From an uncultured Alistipes sp. (lineage in GTDB: Bacteria > Bacteroidota > Bacteroidia > Bacteroidales > Rikenellaceae), in NCBI GenBank assembly GCA_947174295.1, contig CAMWIG010000031.1, positions 1-13,999 on the forward strand: a stretch of DNA of 13,999 bases, written 5' to 3'. Numbering within the stretch: position 1 is the stretch's first letter; every line of letters starts with the position of its first letter. Shown in pieces: positions 1 through 7,184 of the stretch. The notes below the pieces were generated by a model. It did no database searches, was not told the DNA's origin, and saw nothing but the letters and a program-made list of their open reading frames with translations. A program made the position numbers and the translations under genes.

Positions 1-1173
1 GGTCAGCACGAGAAAGAGCATCGCCGTGCGCAGCGAGCTCATGTCGCCCAGCCAGCCGACGACTAACGGTCCGAGCGCTCCGCCGGCGATGCCCGTGCAG
101 AGGATTCCGGCCAGCGAGCCGTGGTAGCGCTCCACGGAGTTCAGAGCCGTGGACATGATGATGGAGAACATCACCGAGATTGTGAAGCCCAGCAGCGGGA
201 ATGCCGCCGCCGACACTCCGGCGGGGCCGTATATGGCGGCCAGCAGTACTGCGACCGACACGAAACCGGCCGCGCGCAGCACTTTGAGTGCGTTCCACAG
301 CTTCAATGCGGCCAGACCGGCCAGACATCCTATCGACATGCAGCCCCAGAATCGCCCCACGGCGGCCGCACCGACCGTCAGCGTATCGAAGCCGTGGTAG
401 CGGTGCAGGAACTCCGACATCCAGTTGGCGATGCCCTGTTCGGTGGCCGTGTAGCAGAGCATGGCGAGGAAGAAGAGGTAGACCTGCGGGTTGCGGAGCA
501 GCGTGCCGTAGGATTCGCGGCCGCCGCTGCGTTCGTCGTCGCGCAGCTCCACGCGCGGAAATCGCACGCAGAGCATCGCCGCAATTACCGCTGCGAGTAT
601 CGCCGCGAAGAGCCAGTATAGCGCCGTCCACGGCAGCTCGGCGGGGGTGACGGCAGCCAGCAGGCGCAGCACGCCGCGCTTCTCGCCACCGGCCGACAGA
701 CCGCCGACGAGCGACGTGTAGACTATCGGACTCACGAACGACGCCGCGCCGAATACGAGCTGTCCGAGCACCGAGAAGAACGCGAAGTTCTCCTCGCCGC
801 CCGCGGTGCGCGTGAGCGGGTTTATGGTGGTCTGCAACATGGCCATGCCGAGACCGATTATGAACGACGATGCGAGCAGCATCGCGAATGTCGGGTGTGC
901 GGCGAAGAGCAGCGAACCCGCCAGCGGCAGCGCGAATCCGGCGGTGAGCACCGTCTTCTGGCTGAACCGCTCGATGAGCAGACCCGCCGGAATCGACATT
1001 ACGGCGTAAGCCACGAAGAACGACGTGGGGATGAACGCCGCGATTGCCAGATGCGTCAGCCGGAAGTTGTCGATGATATCGGGAATCAGAGGCCCGATGA
1101 TGTTCGTGATGAAGGATATGACGAACCAGAATACCATGATTAGCGCCACTATCCCCGTATTGCGTGTTTTCAT
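1..1173 (-). CDS. FucP-like MFS sugar transporter (FHS family), 3' end cut by window edge
   Basis: I translated this by hand: 391 codons stay open from the ATG at 1173 down to position 1, so the C-terminus lies outside the window. The protein is strongly hydrophobic, with repeated membrane segments from residue 8 onward. It carries the FucP/GluP-type signature after TM4, LQTTINP at residues 113-119 preceded by GLGMAM. The family consists of inner-membrane proton-coupled symporters for monosaccharides such as fucose, glucose, galactose or GlcNAc. About 400-430 residues are usual, so little is missing. It starts 12 bp after the ROK kinase stop and is the last visible gene of the five-gene leftward operon. 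Placement beside a sugar kinase and heparan-sulfate enzymes suggests uptake of GlcNAc, glucosamine or a uronate product. The substrate is inference; the family call is firm. Confidence 0.88.
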   Translation of the reverse strand, partial: MKTRNTGIVALIMVFWFVISFITNIIGPLIPDIIDNFRLTHLAIAAFIPTSFFVAYAVMSIPAGLLIERFSQKTVLTAGFALPLAGSLLFAAHPTFAMLLASSFIIGLGMAMLQTTINPLTRTAGGEENFAFFSVLGQLVFGAASFVSPIVYTSLVGGLSAGGEKRGVLRLLAAVTPAELPWTALYWLFAAILAAVIAAMLCVRFPRVELRDDERSGGRESYGTLLRNPQVYLFFLAMLCYTATEQGIANWMSEFLHRYHGFDTLTVGAAAVGRFWGCMSIGCLAGLAALKLWNALKVLRAAGFVSVAVLLAAIYGPAGVSAAAFPLLGFTISVMFSIIMSTALNSVERYHGSLAGILCTGIAGGALGPLVVGWLGDMSSLRTAMLFLVLT

Positions 1174-1185
1174 GCGTAGCGATTT

Positions 1186-2133
1186 TTAGCGTTTGCCGAA
1201 TACGAGCCCCGCCGCACCGAGGCATCCGGCGCTGTTGCCGAGCCGTGCGGCGACGATTTCGGTGTGCGAGCCGCATACCGGGATTACCGACTCGGCGACG
1301 TACTCGCGCAGACGGTCGAAATAGAAGTCGCCGGCCTCGGAAATACCGCCGCCCACGACGACCTTCTGCGGAGCGAAGATGTTGACCAGACTGCGTATGC
1401 CTTCGGCGAGGAAGCGCCAGTGCTCCTCCAAGGTCTCCAGGGCGAGCGGCTCTCCGGCGCGGTAGGCCTCCACTATTTTGCGGCCGTCGACGCTGCCGGC
1501 ATCCTTTCCGGCACGCTCGGCCCGCTCGCGGTAGCGGCGCACGAGCGCCGAGGTCGACGCGTAGTGTTCCAGACATCCGCAGGCTCCGCATGCGCAGCGT
1601 TCGCCGTCGGCCAGGAGCACCGTATGTCCCAGCTCCGTGCCGCGGTTGCGGTAGCCGCCGAACAGACGGCCTCCGATGAGCACTCCGCCGCCTATGCCCG
1701 TGCCGACGGTAAGAAACACCACGTCCGACGCACCTTGCGCCGCACCGAACATGGTCTCGGCCAGCGCCATGAGGTTGGCGTCGTTGTCGATGCGCGCCGC
1801 GAGCCCCGAAGCTCGGGTGATGATGTCGGCCAGCGGGACATTCTCCCAGCCGGCGATGTTCTCAGCGCCGCCCACGACGGTGCGGCCGTCGGCCGATATT
1901 ACTCCCGGAGTTCCCGCACCGACGCCGTCGAGCGTCAGCCCGGCGGCCGCGGCATGGTCGGTGCAGGCCTTCACTGCCTGCAAAACGGCCCCCGCGACCG
2001 CCTCCGCCCCTGCGGTGGCAGGAGTCGGAAGCGAGCCAGAGAAGCATATCCCGCCGCGGTCGTCCACGACGGCGTATTTTACGGTCGTTCCGCCGAGGTC
2101 GATGCCTGCGGCGTAGCGTATTTCGCGTTCCAT
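1186..2133 (-). CDS. ROK-family sugar kinase (hexose/hexosamine kinase)
   Basis: This 315-residue cytoplasmic protein has the usual length for ROK kinases. The N-terminal phosphate-binding motif DLGGTTVK is at 12-19. NDAN at 117-120 holds the expected catalytic Asp118, and GTGIGGG at 144-150 is the second ATP-binding loop. The ROK zinc site is intact: His170 in ELGH, then CxCGxxGCxE at 180-189. The family phosphorylates glucose, GlcNAc, ManNAc, glucosamine or fructose using ATP. The gene sits between the DUF3604 gene (13 bp upstream) and the MFS transporter (12 bp downstream), so it probably phosphorylates whatever the transporter imports. In a heparan-sulfate locus that is most likely GlcNAc or glucosamine; a ROK kinase is also known in the Bacteroides thetaiotaomicron heparin locus. 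The exact sugar cannot be read from the sequence. Confidence 0.93.
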   Translation of the reverse strand: MEREIRYAAGIDLGGTTVKYAVVDDRGGICFSGSLPTPATAGAEAVAGAVLQAVKACTDHAAAAGLTLDGVGAGTPGVISADGRTVVGGAENIAGWENVPLADIITRASGLAARIDNDANLMALAETMFGAAQGASDVVFLTVGTGIGGGVLIGGRLFGGYRNRGTELGHTVLLADGERCACGACGCLEHYASTSALVRRYRERAERAGKDAGSVDGRKIVEAYRAGEPLALETLEEHWRFLAEGIRSLVNIFAPQKVVVGGGISEAGDFYFDRLREYVAESVIPVCGSHTEIVAARLGNSAGCLGAAGLVFGKR

Positions 2134-2146
2134 GGTCGGCAGCCGT

Positions 2147-3802
2147 TTATGCGCGCTCGACCCATATCGGCGAACTCCAACCCCACTGTCCGTCGCGCTG
2201 ACGCACGCGCACGTAGTAGTAGTCGGTGTCGCGCTCGGGGCGTTCGTCGACCATGTAGTGACCTATCGAGAATGCCGACACGGGCGCCGCGCGGTGGAAC
2301 TGCACGGCCTCGCTGAGCCATCCGCGCAGGAAGTGCGCCTTCGAACCCTGCAACAGCTCGTCGAGCGTGTACGACCACGTGTGGCCGTTGAACGACGCCG
2401 TGATGCGGCCGTTGCGCGGCATCGTCACGTCGAGGATAACGCCCTGCGTCGCAGGCGTGGTGGTGTTGGGGTTCTTCGAGGAGTACATGTCCAGCTCGAC
2501 GCTCTGCGGCGTGCGGCCGACGATGCGGTTCACGCGGGTCTTGAAGGCCGTTTCGCCCTCCTGCGGCGAGGTGAACGCCGCACCGCGGAAGCAGCTCTGC
2601 ACGTCGTTGATTTCGCCCTCCGATATGCGCAGGCCGCCCTGCCAGTGGATATAGCGCTCCTCGCGGTTCCAGCCGAAGTCGACCTTGACCTTGGCGCGGA
2701 TTACGCGTTCGTCGGGAACGTGCGTCGTGTGGGGCGCCGAAAGACGCGCCAGACACTCGCCGTTCTTGATGAGGTCGACATAGTCGATGTAGTTCTGTCC
2801 CTCGACATTGAGGTATATCTCGCGACGGTTGCCGCGCGTGATGTCGCCCGTCATGGCGTCGCCGATGCGGAAGTCGATTTTGATTTTGTCGCCCGTCACG
2901 CCGCATACGCGCCGCGCAGCCATGGCATCCCACAGATTGTCGCGCGTGAGCGAGTCGCAGTAGACTCCGATTCGGCCGTCGCCGTAGCTGCCCGGGTAGC
3001 CGGCGTGCTGGTCGGTCGAGCACATGATGCCGAACTTGTTTCCGCGTTCGAGACCGTAGCGTATCGAACCCTCGTAGACGCGCGGGCCCATGTCGTGCAG
3101 GTAGGCGTAGTCGTCCTGGTCGGTCTCGGCGAGTCCGTGGCGGGAGTACATCTCCACGAACGGAGTCTGCGCGTCCTCACGGAAAGCGTCCCAGTTGTAG
3201 CCGCGGAAGCCGGTGATGTAGCCCATGTGGTGTGGCGTGACGAACACCTTGTAGTCTTTGAGCTTGCGTTTGAGGTCGGGCACCGACGTGCACTCCACCA
3301 GCGGTGTCGAGAAGTCGTGACACAGTGCCACGTGGTCGCCGTGCTCCATCGAGTGGCACTCGTATGATATGAACGTGAGGAACTTGCCCGGGTCGTTGCA
3401 CTCCTTCATGCGGGCCACGTACTTGCCCCATCCGCCTCGGCGCAGACGCTTGAATGCGTTCTCGTGGTAGTCGATTACCCATTTCAGACGCTCGTCGTTG
3501 CGTCCCGGAATGTCGGGCCACAGTGCGTGCGGCGTCACCGACACGAAGTCGAGCTGCTGGCGTGCCGCCTCGATTGCGTCGTCCAGGTCGCCGTGACCGT
3601 ATGTCACGTTGCAGTGGTTGTGCACGTCGCCCCAGAATACCTTCATCTCCCGCAGGTCGGGGAACGACTTGCGGAGCTCGTCGGGCAGGGGTGCGAGGGC
3701 GTTTGCGCCCTTTGCGCATCCTGCGAGGTTGAACAGTGTGCCGGATGCCGCGAGGCCGAGGGCCGCCCATCCCGATTTTTTCAGAAATTCTCTTCTATCC
3801 AT
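2147..3802 (-). CDS. DUF3604/PHP-type metal-dependent hydrolase, Tat-exported lipoprotein, function unknown
   Basis: This 551-residue protein opens with a twin-arginine signal (R3-R4-E-F-L-K-K), a hydrophobic stretch, and a lipobox L26-A-G-C29. It is therefore predicted to be exported folded and lipid-anchored. The next part reads as a PHP-like metal site: D59-x-H61-N-H63 after a WG pair, H92 in TPH, E148/H150 and H154/H157, paired H191-H192, H222, and D264-x-H266 in STDQHAG. This order fits the DUF3604 family, for which I know no established substrate. The C-terminal part (about 310-551) looks beta-rich and may be an accessory or substrate-binding domain. The gene is third in the sulfatase operon, 26 bp after the GlcNAc-6-sulfatase and 13 bp before the ROK kinase. 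That supports a role on a heparan-sulfate product, as phosphoesterase, sulfohydrolase or another hydrolase, but the reaction is unknown. Confidence 0.85.
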   Translation of the reverse strand: MDRREFLKKSGWAALGLAASGTLFNLAGCAKGANALAPLPDELRKSFPDLREMKVFWGDVHNHCNVTYGHGDLDDAIEAARQQLDFVSVTPHALWPDIPGRNDERLKWVIDYHENAFKRLRRGGWGKYVARMKECNDPGKFLTFISYECHSMEHGDHVALCHDFSTPLVECTSVPDLKRKLKDYKVFVTPHHMGYITGFRGYNWDAFREDAQTPFVEMYSRHGLAETDQDDYAYLHDMGPRVYEGSIRYGLERGNKFGIMCSTDQHAGYPGSYGDGRIGVYCDSLTRDNLWDAMAARRVCGVTGDKIKIDFRIGDAMTGDITRGNRREIYLNVEGQNYIDYVDLIKNGECLARLSAPHTTHVPDERVIRAKVKVDFGWNREERYIHWQGGLRISEGEINDVQSCFRGAAFTSPQEGETAFKTRVNRIVGRTPQSVELDMYSSKNPNTTTPATQGVILDVTMPRNGRITASFNGHTWSYTLDELLQGSKAHFLRGWLSEAVQFHRAAPVSAFSIGHYMVDERPERDTDYYYVRVRQRDGQWGWSSPIWVERA

Positions 3803-3828
3803 TTGTCTGTGTAGTTTTTAGTTGCATG

Positions 3829-5505
3829 TTACAGATTGTCCGCCCCGCGGAAGAACTCGTATTCGCGCTCGCAGGGGTCGTTGTCGCCGCACTCCTGTTG
3901 CAGGCGTTCCAGACGCGCGTGCATGTCGCTGCGTATGTCGGCGTATGCGGGGTCGTCGTAGACGTTGCGCATCTCGTGCGGGTCGCGGCGCATGTCGTAG
4001 AGCTCCCACTCGTCGACGTCGTTGTAGAAGTGTATGAGCTTGTAGTCCTCGGTGCGGATGCCGTAATGGCGCTTCACCGAGTGCCACGACGGGTACTCGT
4101 AGTAGTGGTAGTATACCGCGTCGCGCCACTGCTCGGGAGCGGCTCCCGTCGCGGAGGTGAGCACCGGTCGGAGCGAGCGGCCCTGAATGTCGGCTGGAAT
4201 CTCCACTCCCGCGAAGTCGAGCATCGTGGGGGCGAAGTCGATGTTCATCGCCAGCGCCGACGAGCGGACGCCCGCCTTCACGGCGCGGGGATAGCGGACC
4301 AGAAGCGGCGTGCGCTGACACTCCTCGTACATGAAACGCTTGTCGAACCATCCGTGCTCGCCGAGGAAGAATCCTTGGTCGGAGGTGTACACTATGATTG
4401 TGTTGTCCAGCTCGCCGATGCTTTCCAGATAGTCCATCAGGCGTCCGACGTTCTCGTCGACGCCGCGTATGACGGCGCAGTAGTCGCGCATGTACTGCTG
4501 GTATTTCCATCGCGTCATCTCCTCGGGCGTGGCCGTGTCCTTCATCTTCTCGTACTCGGCTATGCGCGGTGCGTATGTCGCGTTCCAGCGGGCCTTCTCC
4601 TCGTCGGTCATGCGGTTGTAGGCGGCCTGGTACTGTCGCACGCTGCTCAGCCAGTCGTTTGCGCGGCTGACGTCGTCCTTGTTGGGGTCGCCGGTCTCCA
4701 CCATTGCGAAGTCGCCGGCCAGCGCCTCGCCCGAGAGGAGTTTCAGGTCCCATTCGGGCCACATGTCGCGGCCTATCTCCATTGCCTGCCCGCGTGCCGC
4801 CGAGCCGCGGCCCGTGTAGTCGTCGAGCAGGTTCTCGGGTTCGGGGAAGACCGTGCGGTCGAATATTCCGAGGTGGCGCTGCGCGGGCATCCAGTTGCGG
4901 TGCGGCGCCTTGTGGTAGTAGAGCATGGCGAAGGGGCGGCTCTTGTCGCGGTTTTCGAGGAAGCCGATAGCCTTGTCCGTGATGATGTCGGTGACGTAGC
5001 CCTGCTCGGTGCGCTCCTCGCCGTTCTCAATGAAGCGCGGGGCGTAGTACTCGCCCTGGCCTATGAGAATACTCCAAAAGTCGAAGCCCTCGGGGTCGGA
5101 GTTCAGGTGCCACTTGCCTATCATCGCTGTCTGGTATCCTGCGTCGTGCAGCAGCTTGGGGAATGTCTGCTGCGAGCCGTCGAAGGTGCGCGAGTTGTCG
5201 GTGAATCCGTTTGCGTGGCTGTACTTGCCCGTCAGGATGCAGGCGCGCGAGGGGCCCGATATGGCGTTGGGTACGTAGCAGTTCTCGAAGAGCATTCCCT
5301 CGTCGGCCAGCCGGTCGAGATTGGGAGTTTCGAGCAGCGGGCTGCCGTAGCAGCTCATCGCCTGCGTGGTGTGGTCGTCGGTCATCATGATGATGATGTT
5401 CGGGTGGCGCGGCGCCTTGTCGGCGGAGCATGCGGCAATCGCCGCGCCGGCCAGCGGCAGAGCCGCCATGCGCATGCCGGCAGTGATGGTTTCAGTGTGT
5501 TTCAT
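3829..5505 (-). CDS. Serine-type sulfatase lipoprotein, probable GlcNAc-6-O-sulfatase (S1_11-like)
   Basis: This 558-residue S1 sulfatase has an N-terminal signal ending in the lipobox I23-A-A-C26, so it is likely a periplasm-facing lipoprotein. The modification motif is S83-G-P-S-R87 followed by LTGK. Ser83 should be converted to formylglycine by an anaerobic sulfatase-maturing enzyme, which is not in the window. Metal and sulfate ligands are visible: D43-D44, K131 and H133 in GKWH, H201 in KAPH, D376-Q377, and K389 in DKR. The block DQGFFLGEHGWFDKRFMYEE and the long insertion around residues 225-335 resemble the Bacteroides GlcNAc-6-O-sulfatases active on heparan sulfate. I assign that activity by resemblance and by the neighbouring heparin lyases. 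It lies 12 bp after the upstream sulfatase in the same operon. Sulfatase is near certain; 6-O specificity is likely but unproven. Confidence 0.93.
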   Translation of the reverse strand: MKHTETITAGMRMAALPLAGAAIAACSADKAPRHPNIIIMMTDDHTTQAMSCYGSPLLETPNLDRLADEGMLFENCYVPNAISGPSRACILTGKYSHANGFTDNSRTFDGSQQTFPKLLHDAGYQTAMIGKWHLNSDPEGFDFWSILIGQGEYYAPRFIENGEERTEQGYVTDIITDKAIGFLENRDKSRPFAMLYYHKAPHRNWMPAQRHLGIFDRTVFPEPENLLDDYTGRGSAARGQAMEIGRDMWPEWDLKLLSGEALAGDFAMVETGDPNKDDVSRANDWLSSVRQYQAAYNRMTDEEKARWNATYAPRIAEYEKMKDTATPEEMTRWKYQQYMRDYCAVIRGVDENVGRLMDYLESIGELDNTIIVYTSDQGFFLGEHGWFDKRFMYEECQRTPLLVRYPRAVKAGVRSSALAMNIDFAPTMLDFAGVEIPADIQGRSLRPVLTSATGAAPEQWRDAVYYHYYEYPSWHSVKRHYGIRTEDYKLIHFYNDVDEWELYDMRRDPHEMRNVYDDPAYADIRSDMHARLERLQQECGDNDPCEREYEFFRGADNL

Positions 5506-5517
5506 AGTGTTATAGGC

Positions 5518-6924
5518 TTAGTTTTTCGAATTGCGTCGTTCGCGTGCAGCCTCGACGAGCGGCCGCAGGGTGCGGATGAGCCGGTTGTCGCCGGTGTGCA
5601 GCGCCCATTCGTACATCTTCTCGCGCATCGACTCGATTCGCTCGCGGTACGAGGCGTCGACTGCGAGGTTGAGCATCTCGCCGCGGTCGCGTTCGAGGTC
5701 GAAGAGCTGTTCGCGATTCTGAAAATGGTTGTAGAGCACGTATTTGTAACGGTTTTCGACGATTGCCCAGCCCTTGACCTCTATTTCCGAGAGGAACGTC
5801 TCGATGTAGACCTCGTCGTGCAGCGCCGCGTCGCGCCCGACGGTCAGCGGACGCAGCGAACGCCCGCGGTAGGTGGAGTCGAGCTCCACGCCGCCGTAGT
5901 CGCATACCGTGGCCACGATATCGAGACCTATGTTAGACAGCGCACGGTCGTTGCGCACGCCGCGCAGTGCCTTGCGCGTGCTCTTCGGCGCCTTGACAAT
6001 CAGCGGGACATTGACCACCTCCTCCTGCAAAATCCACTTCTGGTTCCAGCGGTGTGAGGCTGCGCCGTCGCCGTGGTCGCTGCAAAATATTATCACGGCA
6101 TCGTCGTAGAGACCCTCGTCGCGCAGAAGCTGCAACAGCTCGCCGACGCGTTCGTCGACACGCTCCGTCAGACGGTAGTAGGCGTTCAGATAGCGGCGCC
6201 AGTCGTCCTCGGTGTACGTCGAGGTGTCGTGCGAGCGGGGATGTGCTGCGCGGCGCAGCCCTATCGCCTCGGGCTCGTATGTCGAGGGCATGAAGTTATG
6301 GGGCAGATTGGGGTTTTCCGCCATCGGAAGCTCCTCCACCTCGCCGTATGGCAGCGTCTCGCGGCGGGCGTACTCGCATATCTCGTGCGGGTCGAGGAAC
6401 GACGCCACCAGAAAGAGCGGTTTGGTGCGGTCGCGCGTGGGGAGCGAGTCGCGGCAGCGGTCGACGAGCGTGCGGTCGTCCATGTCGCATATCTTGCGGA
6501 AGCCGCGGCCGTCGGGGACGTTTATCTCCGAGGCATGCCACTTTCCGGCATACATGGTCTCGTATCCGGCCTCGTGCATCAGCACTCCGATGCTTCGCGA
6601 CATGGCCTGCTCCGAGGGGCGCACGCCGTTGTCGGTCGCACCGATTTCGGTCGGCATACGGCCCGTGAGCAGCGACGCGCGGCAGGGGCCGCTGAGCGGA
6701 TAGGGGCAGTACGCCCGCGAGAGCATCACGCCGTCGGCCGCCAGAGCGTCCATGGCCGGAGTGCGCAGGTCGGGGTTGCCGGCGCAGCTCATCGCCGCGG
6801 CGGTCTGCTGGTCGGTCATGATGAGGATTATGTCGGGGCGCTTGTCCCCGTTGTCGGCAGCTGCCGCGGCGGGCAGCAGCGAGCCGGTGAGTGCCGATAC
6901 TCCGGCGAAAAGTCTCAGGTTCAT
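5518..6924 (-). CDS. Serine-type S1 sulfatase, exported, probably acting on heparan-sulfate fragments
   Basis: From the ATG at 6924 this encodes 468 residues beginning with a signal peptide (MNLRLFAGVS, then an Ala-rich cleavage region near 20-24), so it is likely periplasmic. An in-frame start at 7101 would bury the signal and is not used here. The modification motif is S78-G-P-C-R82 followed by LLTGR, a serine-type formylglycine site. Other active-site positions are D38-Q39, K128 and H130 in GKWH, H180 in DPH, D283-H284-G, and K296. It is clearly a different subfamily from the neighbouring sulfatase: shorter, with DQQ and DHG in place of DDH and DQG. It is the first gene of the five-gene leftward operon and has its own promoter core. 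In this setting 2-O-, N- or 3-O-desulfation are candidates; I cannot choose among them. Confidence 0.92.
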   Translation of the reverse strand: MNLRLFAGVSALTGSLLPAAAAADNGDKRPDIILIMTDQQTAAAMSCAGNPDLRTPAMDALAADGVMLSRAYCPYPLSGPCRASLLTGRMPTEIGATDNGVRPSEQAMSRSIGVLMHEAGYETMYAGKWHASEINVPDGRGFRKICDMDDRTLVDRCRDSLPTRDRTKPLFLVASFLDPHEICEYARRETLPYGEVEELPMAENPNLPHNFMPSTYEPEAIGLRRAAHPRSHDTSTYTEDDWRRYLNAYYRLTERVDERVGELLQLLRDEGLYDDAVIIFCSDHGDGAASHRWNQKWILQEEVVNVPLIVKAPKSTRKALRGVRNDRALSNIGLDIVATVCDYGGVELDSTYRGRSLRPLTVGRDAALHDEVYIETFLSEIEVKGWAIVENRYKYVLYNHFQNREQLFDLERDRGEMLNLAVDASYRERIESMREKMYEWALHTGDNRLIRTLRPLVEAARERRNSKN

Positions 6925-6940
6925 AGTTTCGGGTTTTAGT

Positions 6941-6973
6941 GCAAAATTACCGCTTTTGCGGCTCACCCCCGAA
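6941..6973 (-). promoter_or_regulatory. Putative promoter of the leftward sulfatase/kinase/transporter operon
   Basis: On the minus strand TAATTTTGC (6949 to 6941) matches the Bacteroidota TAnnTTTG -7 core. TTCG (6973 to 6970), one base from TTTG, lies exactly 20 bp upstream. The last G of the core is 18 nt before the ATG at 6924, leaving a leader of roughly a dozen bases. There is no Shine-Dalgarno sequence. Confidence 0.6.
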
Positions 6974-7018
6974 CCCGATTGTCGCGAATAAGTGCGTTGT
7001 CGTGCAAAAGGGTTTCGT

Positions 7019-7103
7019 TTTTGTCGAATCGACCTTTGATTTTGTTCCAAAACAGCCGCCGGCCGCCGCAGACTGCACAAAAACGCTATCGGTTTCGACA
7101 AAA
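7019..7103. promoter_or_regulatory. Widely spaced 10-bp inverted repeat, candidate operator
   Basis: TTTTGTCGAA at 7019-7028 is the exact reverse complement of TTCGACAAAA at 7094-7103, with 65 bp between the arms. Inside it, 7040-7052 is a small palindrome (TTTTG, TTC, CAAAA). The pair lies between the two operon promoters, where a regulator of heparan-sulfate genes could bind, but nothing in the sequence identifies the regulator. Chance pairing is possible. Confidence 0.3.
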
Positions 7104-7172
7104 TCTAAACTCTTTTCGTAAAACGTCGCCGAAGTTTGACACGGATTGCTATCGCGGCCCGACCTATATTCA

Positions 7173-7181
7173 TAACTTTGC
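7173..7181 (+). promoter_or_regulatory. Putative -7 promoter core of the PL12-PL12-PL13 operon
   Basis: TAACTTTGC is a full match to the TAnnTTTG core and ends 3 nt before the ATG at 7185. The start codon is fixed by a clear signal peptide, so the transcript would be leaderless or nearly so. The only upstream TTG-type element (ATTG, 7145-7148) is 24 bp away, wider than the usual 19-21, so the -33 part is uncertain. Confidence 0.5.
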
Positions 7182-7184
7182 AAT

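Larger units (their letters stand above)
6925..7184. promoter_or_regulatory. Divergent intergenic region between the sulfatase and lyase operons
   Basis: These 260 bp separate the start codons of the two heparan-sulfate operons. The middle is more AT-rich than its surroundings, with several TTTTG and CAAAA tracts. Both operon promoters and a 10-bp widely spaced inverted repeat are listed separately. No credible small gene or RNA was seen; short reading frames crossing the region look like composition artefacts. Confidence 0.7.

Noticed and set aside
3736..6057. A 773-codon open frame on the plus strand
   Set aside because: It is antisense to the DUF3604 gene's start and to both sulfatases, has a Val/Ala/Arg/His-rich low-information translation, and shows no domain. 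It reflects high GC and codon bias of the real genes.
6925..7101. 59-codon N-terminal extension of the leading sulfatase
   Set aside because: It would run through the promoter core and place the signal peptide internally. The start at 6924 gives a normal exported sulfatase.
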